DNA of 64,000 nucleotides from Amorphophallus konjac (GCA_022559845.1 CM040123.1:302796642-302860641); one strand, 5' to 3'; shown: positions 47,715 to 59,778, counted from the first letter of the stretch. The notes: generated by a model not told the origin, from the sequence alone. Program-made: numbers and translations.

Positions 47715-48976
47715 CTGAGAAAACTGTCCCTACTATTGGTACTGCTGCGGCTGTGATAACAACTGATGGGGCTAAAACTGTTGCTGCTGCTGAAACTCAT
47801 GCGGCTGGCTCGGTCTCTGCGGACAGTCACGTGCCATGTGCCCTGGCTGATCGCACCTAAAGCAAATCACGGGCGCTGAACACGGTCTACCAAGATGAGA
47901 ACCACCGCACCTAGGACAACCGCCCCACGAACCAGTCATTGAACCCTGACGCTGAAAAGCCACCATCTGCTGAACACTGTCCATCGACTCTTACTTCGAC
48001 TCCTTACAATCCTGAAGCCTCTTACTAAAACCAGCTACCTTAAGTAACTTCTTAAGCTTCGATCTAAAGGATGACGACCCTGGCACAGGAGCCACAGACT
48101 GCGTCGCCACTGATCCACCTATTGAGAGCTGGACGGTACTCTACTGCTGCATCCCCATCGGCTGGCTGAAATTTGCCTACACATGACTGGCACTGCCCTA
48201 CCCTCGAACCTTCTGCAAGTCTCTCTCCTGTGCCGCTGCTGCCTTACATGACGCAGCCAAAGTGGTCAAACCTGACGCAAGAAGATGATGCCTCAACTCT
48301 AGTCTCAGACCACCCACAAACTGATCGATCTTCACCTACTCATCTGCCATGATATGAGGAGCATAATGGCCCAACTCAATAAACCTGGCACGGTAATGCA
48401 TCACCGTCATGTCACCCTGAGTCAGCTCCATAAACTCACGCAACCTTTGCGACCTGACAAAGGACGGACAGACGGCACGCTCGAAAGTCGTGACGAACTC
48501 TAGCCACGCAATCTGTCGAAGAGGACGAGACCGGAACACTGAACCCCACTCTGACGTCCACCAAGTATGGGCCGCTCCCTGAAGACGATGAGTAGCCAAC
48601 GCTACCTGCTCCTACTCAGGACACTTCATCGCACTGAAAATCCGCTGCACGTCATCCAGCCACTCTCTGGCCACCTCAGGATCTGGCTGCCCGCTGAAGG
48701 AAGGAGGCTGAAACAGGAAGAACTCCTTCAGCACACGACCATGACCACCACGAGCCCGGTCCTCACCAGCATCGCCGCCCTGCTACTGGTGATTTCCCTG
48801 ATGCTGACCTCCCGGCTGCCGATGAAGCACATACTCAAACATACCTCGGAAGAAATCATCCATCCCTGGAGCTCTCACACCTCCAGCTACACCATCGGAA
48901 ACTGAAGCCCTGCTCTGCTCCTCTGGACCATCACTAGACTCTCCCTACTGGGGACGAGCCCTCGTCCGAGGCGCCA
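47715..48976 (-). pseudogene. Element F gag, riddled with TAG codons
   Basis: ATG at 48976 (MAPRTRARP). The same frame can be followed to the knuckle CFRCDQPGHMARDC (about 47830-47871) with no indel needed for most of its length. It carries repeated TAG stops, for example after RARPQ, after NHQ, after CPE and after MADE, each where CAG would encode Gln. Gag core: FQPPSFSGQPDPEVAREW and ATHRLQGAAHTWW. Many sense-strand C-to-T changes in CAG contexts suggest decay of a methylated copy. Confidence 0.85.
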
Positions 48977-49106
48977 TAACACACCTGGAATAAAGGAAAA
49001 CAACCACAAATCAATAAAACACACGGCCCTAAGCCAGTCGCCGACCGTACAGGACGTTCATGGACCTTCTGGACCACCGTAATTCATTTCAAGTTCTGAT
49101 GTACCT

Positions 49107-49131
49107 CCACAACCTATGCTCTGATATCAAC
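49107..49131 (-). other. Primer-binding site of element F (initiator tRNA-Met)
   Basis: The minus strand after the 5' LTR reads GTTGATATCAGAGCATAGG; TGATATCAGAGC differs from the usual TGGTATCAGAGC by one G-to-A change. Confidence 0.82.
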
Positions 49132-51524
49132 TGTGACGACTGGGGATCCGAGTGCCGGAAAGGAACCGGCGCATCTCGAATCTCGGCCCACCAACCCACG
49201 AGCACAAAGACTCAGAAGGGTAGAAAGGGATGGTGTGGGAGTGCAAGAGAAGCTGAAACAACCGCAGAGATAGCACACTAATCTAAAGTAAAATGCACAG
49301 AATAATATAAATAAATTAAACTACTACAAGGTATAGTGTATCTCATGTCCAAATGAAAGTACAATCAACAGAAGAAAAGTACAACTACACGGGGCATCCC
49401 CCGGCGTACAACTACACCGGGCATCCCCCGGCTCTGGAAAACTGGCGGCTAACCCTTGCTAAAAGAATCAAGCTGAAACTCGGCCGCACCTCTCGAAGAC
49501 CCCGCCTCACTTGAAAAGCAGGGGTGAGCCTCATTTCATTGGTCCAGAAGGGATCCCACGAATCCCCACCTTGTGCGGAAACCAAGGCAGAAAAGCAAGA
49601 AGGCAGAAAAGCAACCCTACCTAATAGGAGTACGGTAGAACTAGCAAGCTAAAGTAAATAAGCAGAAAAGCCATCTACTCTAACAGCACGTACTACTGAA
49701 CCTCGGTCCGGTGAAACTCGAGTCCACACCTGCCAGCGAATAGGAGCACTACCCACTAGAAGAACGACCGGATGCGTCCCCTGACGTCTTACACCGCGTC
49801 ACAAGTGTCTAGCTACAATGCCCCGAGCGTGAAACTCAAACATGCAACAAGTACCACAACAAGGACTAGCTGGGGTCACGCTCGTAAGTGCGTGTCCTAA
49901 GCCCCCAACTACGTGTGCACACACAGACCATCTGCTCTAGGTCGGGTCCTCTTGCTAGTTTTCCCCCCCACCGGACTCTGGTGGCAAAGGCAAGGGGCCC
50001 TACGGGAACCAACCTAAAAACCGCCTCTCACCGGGTCTCGCTCTCCACCACTCCCAGGTGGGTCCGCACTCGCGTGCGCAGGAAGCTACGACTAGTGGAT
50101 AGGTCACTGGAAGTAAGGACTGACTCACGAAAACCACCGTCAAAGAAACAGGATAGCACATACACGGTGCAGCACGGAGCCTGACCGTCCAACCTTGGGA
50201 CATCACAGGCTGTGACGCACCTACACAAGAGCGCCACAAGGCACTGACGGTCCAACCCTGGAGCGTCACAAGCCGAGGTGAAAACAGGCTCTGACGCACC
50301 CACCTAGAGGCGTCACAGCACCTAACGGACCAACCCTGGCGCGTCAGGGGAGATGGGTTCACCTACTCTAACGCACCCACACAGGGGCGTTACAAGGCTG
50401 TGATGCACCAGGCATGGTGCATCACAGGCCTTGACCCCCAACTGTCAAAAGGCAACGGTCGGCAGCCAACGGTCGAACGCCCCTGACGGTCCAACCTAGG
50501 TGCGTCACAGCACTGTGGCGGTCTATCGTGGGACCGTCACAGCCCACAGACCCCACTTGGCTGCACTCAGGGCTGTAACGCACCCATCTGGGCGCGTTAC
50601 ATAGTGTGACGGTCACTGGAAGGACCGTCGCACCCGCCCCAGGGTGAAACGGCGGGAAACGCCCCAAAATTCCAACCACGCCCCCATACCTCCGTAGGAG
50701 GGGGAAATCAAAGGGGAAGATCCCTGGGGACCCCTAGCATGATTCTAGGCCATCAAAACGCTGAATCGCGACTCAAATCCGTAGATCGAGCGAACTCTCC
50801 CCAAAACACGATTTTGCCCTAACCCGCTCAAACACACCCCTCTCGACTCCCATTCGGCCTACAAATTGCGGGGGATGACGGGATGAGCATAGGGATTTGT
50901 CCCCCTACCTCAATTGAGCGAATGCTCCGCCGAATCACCACCGAAGTCAAGGAAGAAGCTTTTGAATGCCACACGCCCCGCCTTCCGCCGCGAGAAGGCC
51001 ACCATCAAAACCGCCTCGCCACCGCCGCCGCCGCCACGCCGTTACCGGAGTGAAGGAGGCCGCGTCTCGGTCGTCCGGGGAAGAAGAACTGTCGCGATGG
51101 GGAGGGCGCTCTCCAACGGTTGGAAGAAGGAGGAAGAAGAAGAAGAAAAAGGTGAAAAAGAAAAGAAAAAGGTTTGGTATTTATAGAAAATCCAGAAAAT
51201 TAGGAAAATCTTGAAAAATAGAAAAGTACACCTCCTCGTTCCTCGTGACGTGCTGATCGCAACGGTACCACACGCTGGTAGATGAACGACACGGTCCACC
51301 CGCTACAGGGTTCCATAGGTGTTTCCGAGACACACACGCGGGAATCGGAAAACACACGGAAAAAGCCGCGGAACACGTTCCGAGCCTCCGAACTGACCCG
51401 AATTGCACGGATCCAAACACAAAAGATGTCCAGAACATAATTCCGGACACAACGGAGCCAAATTCACTGAAAACGTAGATCCGAGACCTAAGAAGAAGGA
51501 TCCAAAAGGGTACGGGGCACCACA
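49132..51524 (-). repeat. Element F 5' LTR
   Basis: 2,393 bp. On the minus strand it begins TGTGGTGCCCC at 51524 and ends TCGTCACA at 49132. TATA box at 51178-51186. Carries the longer version of the dyad array (50179-50632). The right neighbour is target-site copy GGAAG. Confidence 0.93.
50179..50632. repeat. Dyad array in F 5' LTR (28-nt units, about twelve)
   Basis: At least nine units are exactly 28 nt. Arm pairs include TCTAACGC/GCGTTACA, TGTGATGC/GCATCACA, TGTGGCGG/CCGTCACA, TCTGACGC/GCGTCACA and TGTAACGC/GCGTTACA. The TGTGATGC/GCATCACA pair shows a matched change in both arms relative to TGTGACGC/GCGTCACA. Middles (12 nt) are mostly unrelated, though several begin with CCAACC or CCCA. 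Confidence 0.88.
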
Positions 51525-52613
51525 GGAAGACTCATGGTGCATCGGCATGGGTGATTGGAGTATCGACCCATAATCGTAACACCAATTGGTGTCATAAATA
51601 GGGGTAGGGATAGTGGCGTCATCCTGAGTAGGGGTTTCTTGCGGTAATGGTGGAAGAGGGAAACAAAGGAAACTCGGAGTAGGAATCTCTTGAAAATCAT
51701 TGCAGTCTTCATCAAGTGTTGTCTCTAATTCATCATAATCTGATTCATATTCTTCATAATTGGGTTCAAGTGGACGCCGTGGTGGAGGCGTATTGATGGG
51801 TGGAGGTGTATGATGACATGGAGGGTTTTGTGGATATGAATGCAGAGGCAGAGAGCCATATGAATGAATAGGGTGAACTGGTGGTGGGCGGACGGCGTCC
51901 ACTTGACCTTTAAAACTTGGTAAAACATCTTTCTCACATGTGTTCATGATGCCATGGTCATCTCTTCTCTCCTTCCAATCTTTCTCCATCTTGGTTATGT
52001 TGCCCATGAAAGCATGAAGGGGATTGACTTGAGGAGGAGGAGGAGGCCGCGGGCTTGAAATCCTCTTCAATTATTCCTCCATTTTGATGATCTTTTCAAT
52101 AAGAACTTGATGGAGGGGTGTGACTTGTGAAGTAGAGGGTTGGCCATGGGACCTTGGAGGGGCGGCTTGATATGAAGGCCATAGAGGGTTAATGGGTTGG
52201 CCTATAAAAGGACCCGATTGGACCGTGGTGCAAGGAGTACATGGGCCTTGAGGTCGTAAAGGAGGGTGAGTAGAAGGAGGTGGGTGATGGACCACCCGAG
52301 GGAGAGGATGGATAGAAGAAGGCGGGTGATGGGCCACCCGAGAAGGAGTAGAAGGAGGATTAGAAGAAGAAGCTATGCCCCCAACAATAGCCTTAAAGGC
52401 TTGGATTTGTTGGGGGGTGAGATGCAATTCTTGGGAGACCTTCCCGTTATGTGGGGGAGACAGTTCCTGGGGAGTAGCGGCTCGCAATTGAGGCGAGGGA
52501 TTATGAGATTGCAAATTACCCACGAGGTGGACAAAATCAGCCCGTTTATCGAAGAGGGAATCTTTCGATATCGAGGACTTATGGAGGCCTTGGTGGAGGA
52601 GATTCCGATCCAA
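51525..52613 (-). pseudogene. H Pro-rich ORF, N-terminal part (right of insertion F)
   Basis: Reads from about 52613 leftward and is open except for TAA at 52071-52073, where the same frame resumes at once. Composition is Pro, His, Ser and Gln rich (VAHHPPSSIHPLPRVVHHPP, PRPPPPPQVNPLHAF), with an acidic patch NYEEYESDYDELETTLDEDC. A short helix-like segment ELHLTPQQIQAFKAIVGG lies near the start. An ATG start is not obvious; upstream in frame a TGA occurs near 52630. It meets the F LTR at 51525 in frame with the segment at 31101. No known domain. Best guess is a Gag-like or accessory ORF. Confidence 0.55.
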
Positions 52614-52847
52614 TGAGACAAGTTCTCAATTGGAGGGTCCTTCCTTCACTAAGAGAGGTTAAATATCTCCTAAAAGGTGTAGGGAGAGGAGGTCTACCAA
52701 GCCAAAATGCCCTAAGGATGCAAAACTAATGCAAAAGAAAGGAAAAACACATATATGCACACTAATATGTAAAAATGCATGCAAGATAGGCAGAACAAGG
52801 GGGGTTCTACGAAAACTGACAGAATTGGTGTTGTAGACGGTGGGTGC

Positions 52848-52970
52848 CAATTTTCAAATTGGAGTCCACTACCGTGGACGTTGTTTTTTTTTTTTTTGCA
52901 GAACGTGGTCTGCTATAGTACCACGTTTATAAGAACGCGGTGCTGTGGGTGACCGCGTTCAGGCGCCCTC
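52848..52970. repeat. Dyad repeats in H leader
   Basis: Four successive inverted repeats: CCAATTT/AAATTGG around 52848-52863; GTCCAC-TACC-GTGGAC around 52865-52880; AACGTGGT...ACCACGTT at about 52904-52928; and the perfect GAACGCGGT...ACCGCGTTC at about 52933-52960 (28 nt overall). A 15-base T run separates the second and third. They lie between the 5' LTR primer site and the ORF. Confidence 0.8.
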
Positions 52971-53318
52971 CAGCGGCCACAAAGCTATAAAAAATGATAA
53001 AACCAATGGAAAAAAAAGGGGAGAAACACTCACAACAACATAAAATGACTCATGGCAATCAATCAAGATAACATAAAGCATGGCATGATATCCCCGATTT
53101 TATTTTTTTAAAGAAAGAAAGGGAATTTCCCAAAATATAGCAACTTAACAATCAAATAGGGAGGGGGTTGTGCATGTGGTGCATAAGGGATAAAAAAAGA
53201 AAAAAAAAGAAGGAGAGTGCTACGTGGAGGACAGAGGGAGATGCACTGTGGGTGTAAAAGGAGAGGGAACACGTGGGTGCCAAATGGGAAGTGTAATCAA
53301 AAGAAAAGCATGAGGTGT

Positions 53319-53337
53319 CCCACCGTGATCGCCAATT
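53319..53337 (-). other. Probable primer-binding site of element H
   Basis: The minus strand directly after the LTR end reads AATTGGCGATCACGGTGGGA. It resembles the TTGGCGCC...GTGGGG type sites of Tat-lineage elements rather than the initiator tRNA-Met site. The tRNA is not identified. Confidence 0.5.
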
Positions 53338-53671
53338 TGTAGATTTATGAAAAAATTGATAAAAATAAAATTATAAAGAATTAGGTGAGTGTGTGGGAAG
53401 GAGTAAAAGAAGGGAAAATGGGAGCATGCGTAGATGCTAAAGGTGGAGTGTGATCGCCAGAGACCGCGGGCCTCAAAGGAATATTAACAATAAATAAAGG
53501 GAGGTGATCGCGAAAAGTAGCTTTAAAAGCGCCGGGGAGATGTGAGGTCCAACCTTCTCTTCCAATCGACCGGTCGATGAAGAGAGCGCTTCTTTGATGA
53601 TTACCATTGCAAAAGACATAAACAACCAACAAAAGAGAGATATGGATTAGAAATCAAAGTGTGTGTTGCAT
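53338..53671 (-). repeat. Element H 5' LTR, 3' end only
   Basis: Matches 5345-5680 closely. It is cut at 53671 by the insertion of element C; its continuation (expected to resume with CAAGTTCTTGATAG) is not in the window. Confidence 0.75.
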
Positions 53672-56600
53672 TGTCACGCCCCCAAACCGATAGCAGCGGA
53701 ACGTGTCGTTTGCTCAGAACGTGGCAGTTAAACAGTCGTGTCAATCAGAACATAGTCAAGACAAGATATAATTTGAACAAAATAGCATTTCATTTCAAAT
53801 ATAAGTTTATTACAAATTGGACTCAATAAAAGAAAGACTCCATAAAGGAAAATTACAAGAGACTTATGACTAGACAAATCTTTAATGTAGACACAAGATA
53901 ACCAGACTCGGGTATTCATCTAGGTTTACCAGAGTTCTCTCCACTCTAGCCCGTGCCCATCATGTTCGGTCTCGTCGTCACTAAGGTCGTTACCTAAAAA
54001 ATATTGAAAAATACTGGATGAGTGAACGCTCAGTAGGACTTAATATCTCAAGCTCCAAGCTAGCTTTAAGTCAATTACAATTTAACATGCTCATGCAGGT
54101 CATGCAAAGTATCATAATCAAGAACTTTCAAGAACTATAAAGAAAACAAGAGTAGACCCGGCGATAGATACTTTCAAGAGATATAAAGACAAATAGATAA
54201 TCGAGAGAATATATCAATGACTTTCATGACAAGATAGCAAGTATGATGTGACACAACCAAGGACTCAAACAAGCAAGCACAATTGCAATCAAGACGGACC
54301 GATTACGGCGGCCGCTCACCCGTCACTCACCCAAGACCCGGGGTAACTTGGCAATGCCAAGTGGAGGATGTGAGGGCTGGGCCCTTGCTGGTAGAGGGCC
54401 AGCAAGGCAAAAGTTTGTTCCCCAAAGGTGTGGAGGCCCAATTCAATGGGGCCGACAAAGTGCCGAGGGCACCGGCTTCACCCTTTTCCCACGGTGATCA
54501 CTTATAGCAAAGGGGCTTAAGGATCAGGCTCTCATTCACGGCAAGCAGAGTTTATGAACTAATATGAGAAAGAACAAGCACTAAATGGAGCTAGGAGTGG
54601 AGCACTTACTCGACCGGTTTGAAGAAATCGGTCCCGATTGGAGACGAGGGCGAGCGGGGAGGCGAGTGTTCCCCACACGCCGCGTCGGAGAAGCTTGACC
54701 TGCTCAAACGATTACAACACTACACCTCTCGCAGGAGGGGGATCTTGGGGTGGGGGTTAACTGATATTACATCTAAAACTACCTCCACACAGGGAGGGGC
54801 CGTCAGCCGGCCAAGCGGGGAGGGGTGGAACCAAACTCGCAACCAATAAGGAGACCGATGTCGGCTCTGCCCGCTTTCTGTGAGTGTTGACAGAAGGTCG
54901 AAGAAGTAGTTGCTGTGACTGTTCCTGAATTTTGTTGGGGACGAAAGCACCTGTAAATTCTTCGTAGGAGGATGGGGAGGTCGTCCCAATTTTTCTGGAA
55001 TTTTGGGAGGTCGCTATTGGCCGGAGCAGAGCCTCGAACAGGGAGGTAGATCTTCAGTTCTGACAGCTTCAGGATCACAACAGCAGGAAGAAGTTGTTGC
55101 CACCATAGCTCCCGGACTCAGAATGAGGCGCCGCTAGAGTCGTCGGAACCGTCTGTGAGTCCTCTTCGACACGAGCTTGACGAAGATGCCAAATGTTGTC
55201 GGAGCAGACCGGTAGGCTCTGAACACTGAGGAGGGGTCAGTGCAGACTGAGTGGAGGCAGAACCGCACACCCGGGGGAGAAAATTGATAACTTCCAGATC
55301 CGGACGCCTAACTGAGCTCTGGTTTCTGAGGATGAAAGAAAACTCAGAGTAGAAGACTTTTGAAGAAGAACTCTCGATCAGATTCACAACAGGATCGTCG
55401 CAGTCGAGCTTCCACTCCGGCTCTGAACTCCTGCCAGGGAGGCTTTACGCAGTCGGGTAAGAATGGCTCCCCTGGGCGATCACGAACTCAGAAAGGGACG
55501 GGACCACCGCTGTTACGAAGAGAACGGAGAGACGCTTCCAACGATGGCTCTTGGGCTTCTAGGAACGTCCGGAGGAGGTCGGGGTCGCTGCTGCAAGCTT
55601 CAGGTCTTCTGTAGGTTCTCTTACTCTAGATGGTAGAGGGTGGGGTGATGGAGGTGAACAAGGGAAGATGGAGGGGATGAGAGGGGGGCGACCCTAACCA
55701 AAGGGGAGGGGAGAGGGGCGGCCAAAGCTATGGAGGGAAGGGGAAATTTGAATTCAAATGGCCTAGGGAGGTGAAGGGGTGCTTGGGGTAGTGGGAAGGG
55801 TGCTTGGAAAAGTGGGAGGGGTAGTTGGGGGTTGGGAGGTGAGATGAGGATTGGTGAAGGGGTCTTGGGAAGGGGTGGAGTATTGAAGAGGGTTGTGGGG
55901 AATGGGGAGAGGCTTTAATGGGGTAGGTGGGGGAGTGGAGGTGGTTGGGAGGGGAGGAGAGAGAAAATTTTTGAAATTGGATGTGGAGGAGAGAGAAAGG
56001 GGAGTGGAAGAGAGAGATTAAGAGAGGGATAGGTGGGATTATCTCCCTAAGGCTTCTCACCTCACTAATGGATTCACTCCACAATAAATCTGAAGTTAGA
56101 ACTCACAAAATGGCAATTTTCATTCATTGATTCATTAACTCAAAATGAGGGGAATGGGGTCCTATATATAGACAACCCACATTTTACAAAAAGTCCCTGA
56201 CATTTGACTCAAAGACAAATAACCAAGGGGGTAGGGGGAGCCCTTGGGCCTAGCCCAATGAATTGGGCCCAATAGCTAATCTAATCAACCTAATGACACT
56301 CAAACTTAGGGGAATAAACAAAAGACCTAGGGACATGACTCAAATAAAAGGGAAAATACATCAAATGACTCAAATAAAAAATTACATAGGACTCAAAATT
56401 AAATAACTAGACCATGCCGGATGCAACCGGGGCGAGGAGACGAGCTGTGAACGTGGGAATGGGAGGTGATGTCCCCATCAAAGTACTTTCAAAGGGAACA
56501 CCCAAGAACGTTCATGGGAGACAATAACAATAACTATAGCATCCACTTTCACTATAGCTTTTGTAACTATCACTTTATAAGATTGGCCATTGTATAAAGG

Positions 56601-56712
56601 AGTTCAAACACTTGAATAATGAGTATGTCAATCACTTGTGGAAATGTCGTAGACCAATTTTGCTATCTTTGGTGCAATGCTAACACCCGATCATTCATGA
56701 TACCGGTACACG
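53672..56712 (-). mobile_element. Element C: chromovirus-like LTR fragment, split by a solo LTR
   Basis: The minus strand ends GGGGGCGTGACA at 53672. Reading leftward before it is the phrase CTACTGAGCGTTCACTCATCC, which parallels CTACTGAGCGTTCGCTCATTCC in the E LTR. Bases 53672-54243 and 56486-56712 become contiguous when the solo LTR is removed. They form about 800 bp of an LTR resembling the U5 side of element E. E then truncates it at 56713. Bases 53667-53671 (TGCAT) should be its target duplication, the partner lying beyond the window. Confidence 0.7.
54244..56480 (-). repeat. Solo LTR of the element B family
   Basis: 2,237 bp, minus strand TGATGGGGACATC at 56480 to GTGTCACATCA at 54244, flanked by AAGTA on both sides (54239-54243 and 56481-56485). 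Length and landmarks (TATA near 56163, C/T-rich leader, GC-rich half, conserved ends) match B LTRs at 8069 and 13297, though it is clearly more diverged. It is the product of recombination between the two LTRs of a former element. Confidence 0.9.
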
Positions 56713-56827
56713 TGTAGCAACCCTAATAAATGAATAATTGAAATAAATTAAAACATATATATATTACAGAAGTAATATATATAAAAGGAATAGGGTTAAT
56801 TGGACGAAATAAAACAAATTAAAAATA

Positions 56828-58297
56828 ACGCCTCTTATTAAGGCGTTAATTTATAAAGAAACGCCTCTACCAATGGCGTGAATAAAGAAAGGACGCCCAC
56901 ACCTACGGTCGTCAGTTCTCACGCGACCAAATGGGTAAGTAAAAGAAACGCCTCTATCTTAGGCGTGTTTTAAAACAAGAAACGCCCTTTTTCAAGGCGC
57001 TTTTTAAGAAACGCCCTTATGCAAGGCGTCAATTCAAGAATACACGCCCTGACCTAAGGCGTTAATTCAGTTCGTGACTCGTTCGAACCCAGAGCTTATC
57101 CAGGGAAAGATTAACCTAATCTAGTAAGTATCTATTAGAGTAAGGACTCTATTAAGGATATATTACCCTCAATCAAACACTACTCTTGTTAGGACTTCAA
57201 AATCCTATAAATAACATGTTCGATCGAACCCTAAAACCCATTTGATCGAGCGTCTGCTGCTAGGTACGTGAAGAACAAACAGTTCTTCTTCCTTTCCTTG
57301 CTTTTGATAAACACATGAGGAGGTTTTAACCATCCTTCATCGTCTTTGCTATAGGTGGCTGCTTCTAGTGTTTGAAGACAAAGGGTCTTCATCATCATTG
57401 TCTTCATCACCATCAGGTAGCGGTGGCAACATCTTCCTGAAGAACGAAGGTTCTCCATCCACGAAGGTTCCAAACAGAGTATCAGTATTGTCAAACCATA
57501 AGGTAGGTTTTCTCAAGATACTGTAGCCCAAATAAAATTAGTGAAAGATATTATATAAGCATGGCATGCATACGGTCTATATACATATGGTTTCGGTGTG
57601 TTTTCTGAATTGTTTGAAAGAAACGCCCTGGAATAGGGCGCTATTTTAAAATAAACGACCATAACAGCGGTCGTCAATTTATTAAGAAACGTCCTGTACA
57701 CAGGCGTTAATTTTACGAGATCATGACTTAAGCATGTTAAGAATGGATTATATATGAAACCTTGATTATTAATGCATGATCCTGTCTCCAAATCTAATGT
57801 CCTGCAATTTCTTGTATTCACGGCCTGTACAAGGTCATTTTCCACGTATTAACGCCTTATCATAGGGCGTGACTTTAAAAGTAACGCCCCTTATTAGGGC
57901 GTGTATATGTTAAAATCTTGAAATTCACGACTTGGACAAAGTCGTTTTCCCTATGTAAACGCCCCATCATAGGGCGTGAATTAAAAATAAACGCCCCTTA
58001 CTAGGGCGTGTATCTGTTAAAATCCTGAAACTCACATATTCTGTAAAATGGAATTAGAAAGTAACGCCCCTTCCAAGGGCGCGTTTTTGATAAATTTCTG
58101 AGAATAATTATATCCTGTCGAATATGTAAATGATGAGACGCCTGCCCCTGCAGTCGTCAACTTTGAAGAAACGCCCCCAGGAAAGGCGTGTTTTTGATAA
58201 ATTAATGAAATAAATGGAAATTCCGCAAATTGGCAATATATGTAAACGCCCTTCTGTTAGGCGTTAATTATTCAATACACGACTTGACCTAAGTCGT
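56828..58297. repeat. Array of 19-nt dyad repeats in E LTR (ACGCCC-N7-GGGCGT)
   Basis: About 21 units in two clusters, 56828-57063 upstream of the TATA box and about 57621-58297 downstream. Most run exactly 19 nt from the first ACG to the last CGT or CGC; units ending GGTCGT or AGTCGT around a CCTGC-type arm are 20. Arm pairs change together: ACGCCC/GGGCGT, ACGCCT/AGGCGT, ACGACC/GGTCGT (57655-57674), ACGACTT/AAGTCGT (57927-57945 and 58279-58297). Flanks are usually AA on the left and G/T AATT on the right; middles are unrelated. Confidence 0.9.
57205..57213 (+). promoter_or_regulatory. TATA box, element E LTR
   Basis: CTATAAATA lies between the two clusters of dyad repeats, 140 bp after the first. 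Confidence 0.65.
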
Positions 58298-59766
58298 TAT
58301 TTTACTGTAAACTGATTTTTCCTCTGATTTGCTAACCGATGGTTTATATATTATACATATATATATATATATCGGCACTATTCTCCACTCCGTGAGTATA
58401 GTCCCATGTTTTCATGTTGATTTACCGACCACACTCAACTCTCATTGACATACAAGCTCTCCATTGGACATTCCGTTCCTTTGGACTAGCGAGTTAGTCA
58501 TAGAGACCTCCGTAAGACTCCTCGTAGCCTTGGATTCCCTCAAGGCCGACTGAGCTGGTTGTACCCTAAAAAAAAACCCATTACACAGTTTTTGCCATGT
58601 CAATCTAAAGAAAACATGGTATACCGGCCCTTATGATTATACAAAGAGTATATCATAAGAAATTCTTAATGGGATGATGATATCATGCCATATCGTGTCA
58701 TTCTTGTAAACCCCAATTCTATGATAAGAATGAGGGCATCTTGCTTGATCTAATATTCATGTGGACCTCAATTCTATATAAAGAATGTCCATATTGATTT
58801 GTCATGGTACCTAAGTTAAGGGAACCATAATCTACCTAGTTTTATCGACATCGTGATTATACCGTTATTATCGCCATTCTATGTCCTTTGTCATATTTTG
58901 GACTCTATTCTATCAAAGTTGTCATACGTGTCTACAAGCTTGATTATTGAAATTCTATATTGGCTATATAAACAAGAGTGGATGTCAAAACACATGATAA
59001 ATGCCTGCACATATAGGGCCCGATCTGGTCCTGGGAGGAGCACCCGAAAGTACTTGTGCCCATGGGAGTTAAAATGATAAGGTATCTGGCATTATACCGA
59101 GTACTTGACTTGCTTGATTGGACATTCCACACACATCTTGTACTTGACTCGTACTTGACATGAAATGAAATGCGTGGCCCGAAAAAGGGTAATTTACTTG
59201 CTTGATACATGATAGCCAAAGTTCTTGACATGACTCGATAATGGTACTTGCTTGAATATCTTGAATAACTTGTATCTTGTTCATGAAAGTTCATCTTATT
59301 TCTTTGATATTACATTCTCTCTATCTTGTCGTTTCATGCGAGCATGCATAGCTTTATTGCATCCATGAAAATGTAATTACTTAAACCACTTGCTAGTACT
59401 TGAGATATAATTTCCTACTGAGCGTTCGCTCATTCCGTTTGTCCCTTTTACTTTTCAGGTAAGTCCGACGACGATGGAAGTCAATCGGATGGGAATGGTC
59501 AAGAGTGAAAGTGATAGAGCTTCTACAAGTGTCGTCTAGTCTTTTCCATAGTTTCTTGAGTCAACTATGTATTCTTTTCCTTTTTATTTAACAGAGTATT
59601 GGATTTGTAATAGTCTATCCATTATGAAATAAAGGATTGAGTTATCTTGCTATTTTGCGCATCTCTGTCTTTGTGTCGAATACACGACCACTCTGGTTGA
59701 CATGATTGATATAGACACGTCGCGCATCTCCGGGTATCTTCCGCGCTCGGGGCGTGACAGTCTTTG

Positions 59767-59778
59767 TGGTATCAGAGC
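59767..59778 (+). other. Primer-binding site of element E (initiator tRNA-Met)
   Basis: TGGTATCAGAGC begins eight bases after the LTR end; full match. Confidence 0.93.

Larger units (their letters stand above)
56713..59759 (+). repeat. Element E 5' LTR
   Basis: 3,047 bp. TATA box at 57205, dyad array from 56828 to 58297, an (AT)n tract near 58355-58372, a U5-like end with CTACTGAGCGTTCGCTC (about 59417), and the terminal CGGGGCGTGACA. The block around 58400-58570 (CTCTCCATTGGACATTCC, CCGACTGAGCTGGTTGTACC) resembles D LTR 18010-18120, supporting common ancestry. Confidence 0.9.

Noticed and set aside
53672..56480. A single 2.8-kb LTR from TGTCACGCC to CCCCATCA
   Set aside because: Five-base flanks do not match, whereas 54244-56480 alone has a perfect AAGTA duplication and the right length for a B-family solo LTR.
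56828..58297. Regularly spaced palindromic repeats resembling a CRISPR array
   Set aside because: This is a plant LTR; units are not identical, spacing is irregular, and no cas genes exist. The conserved part is a pair of arms around a variable middle, the reverse of repeat and spacer logic.
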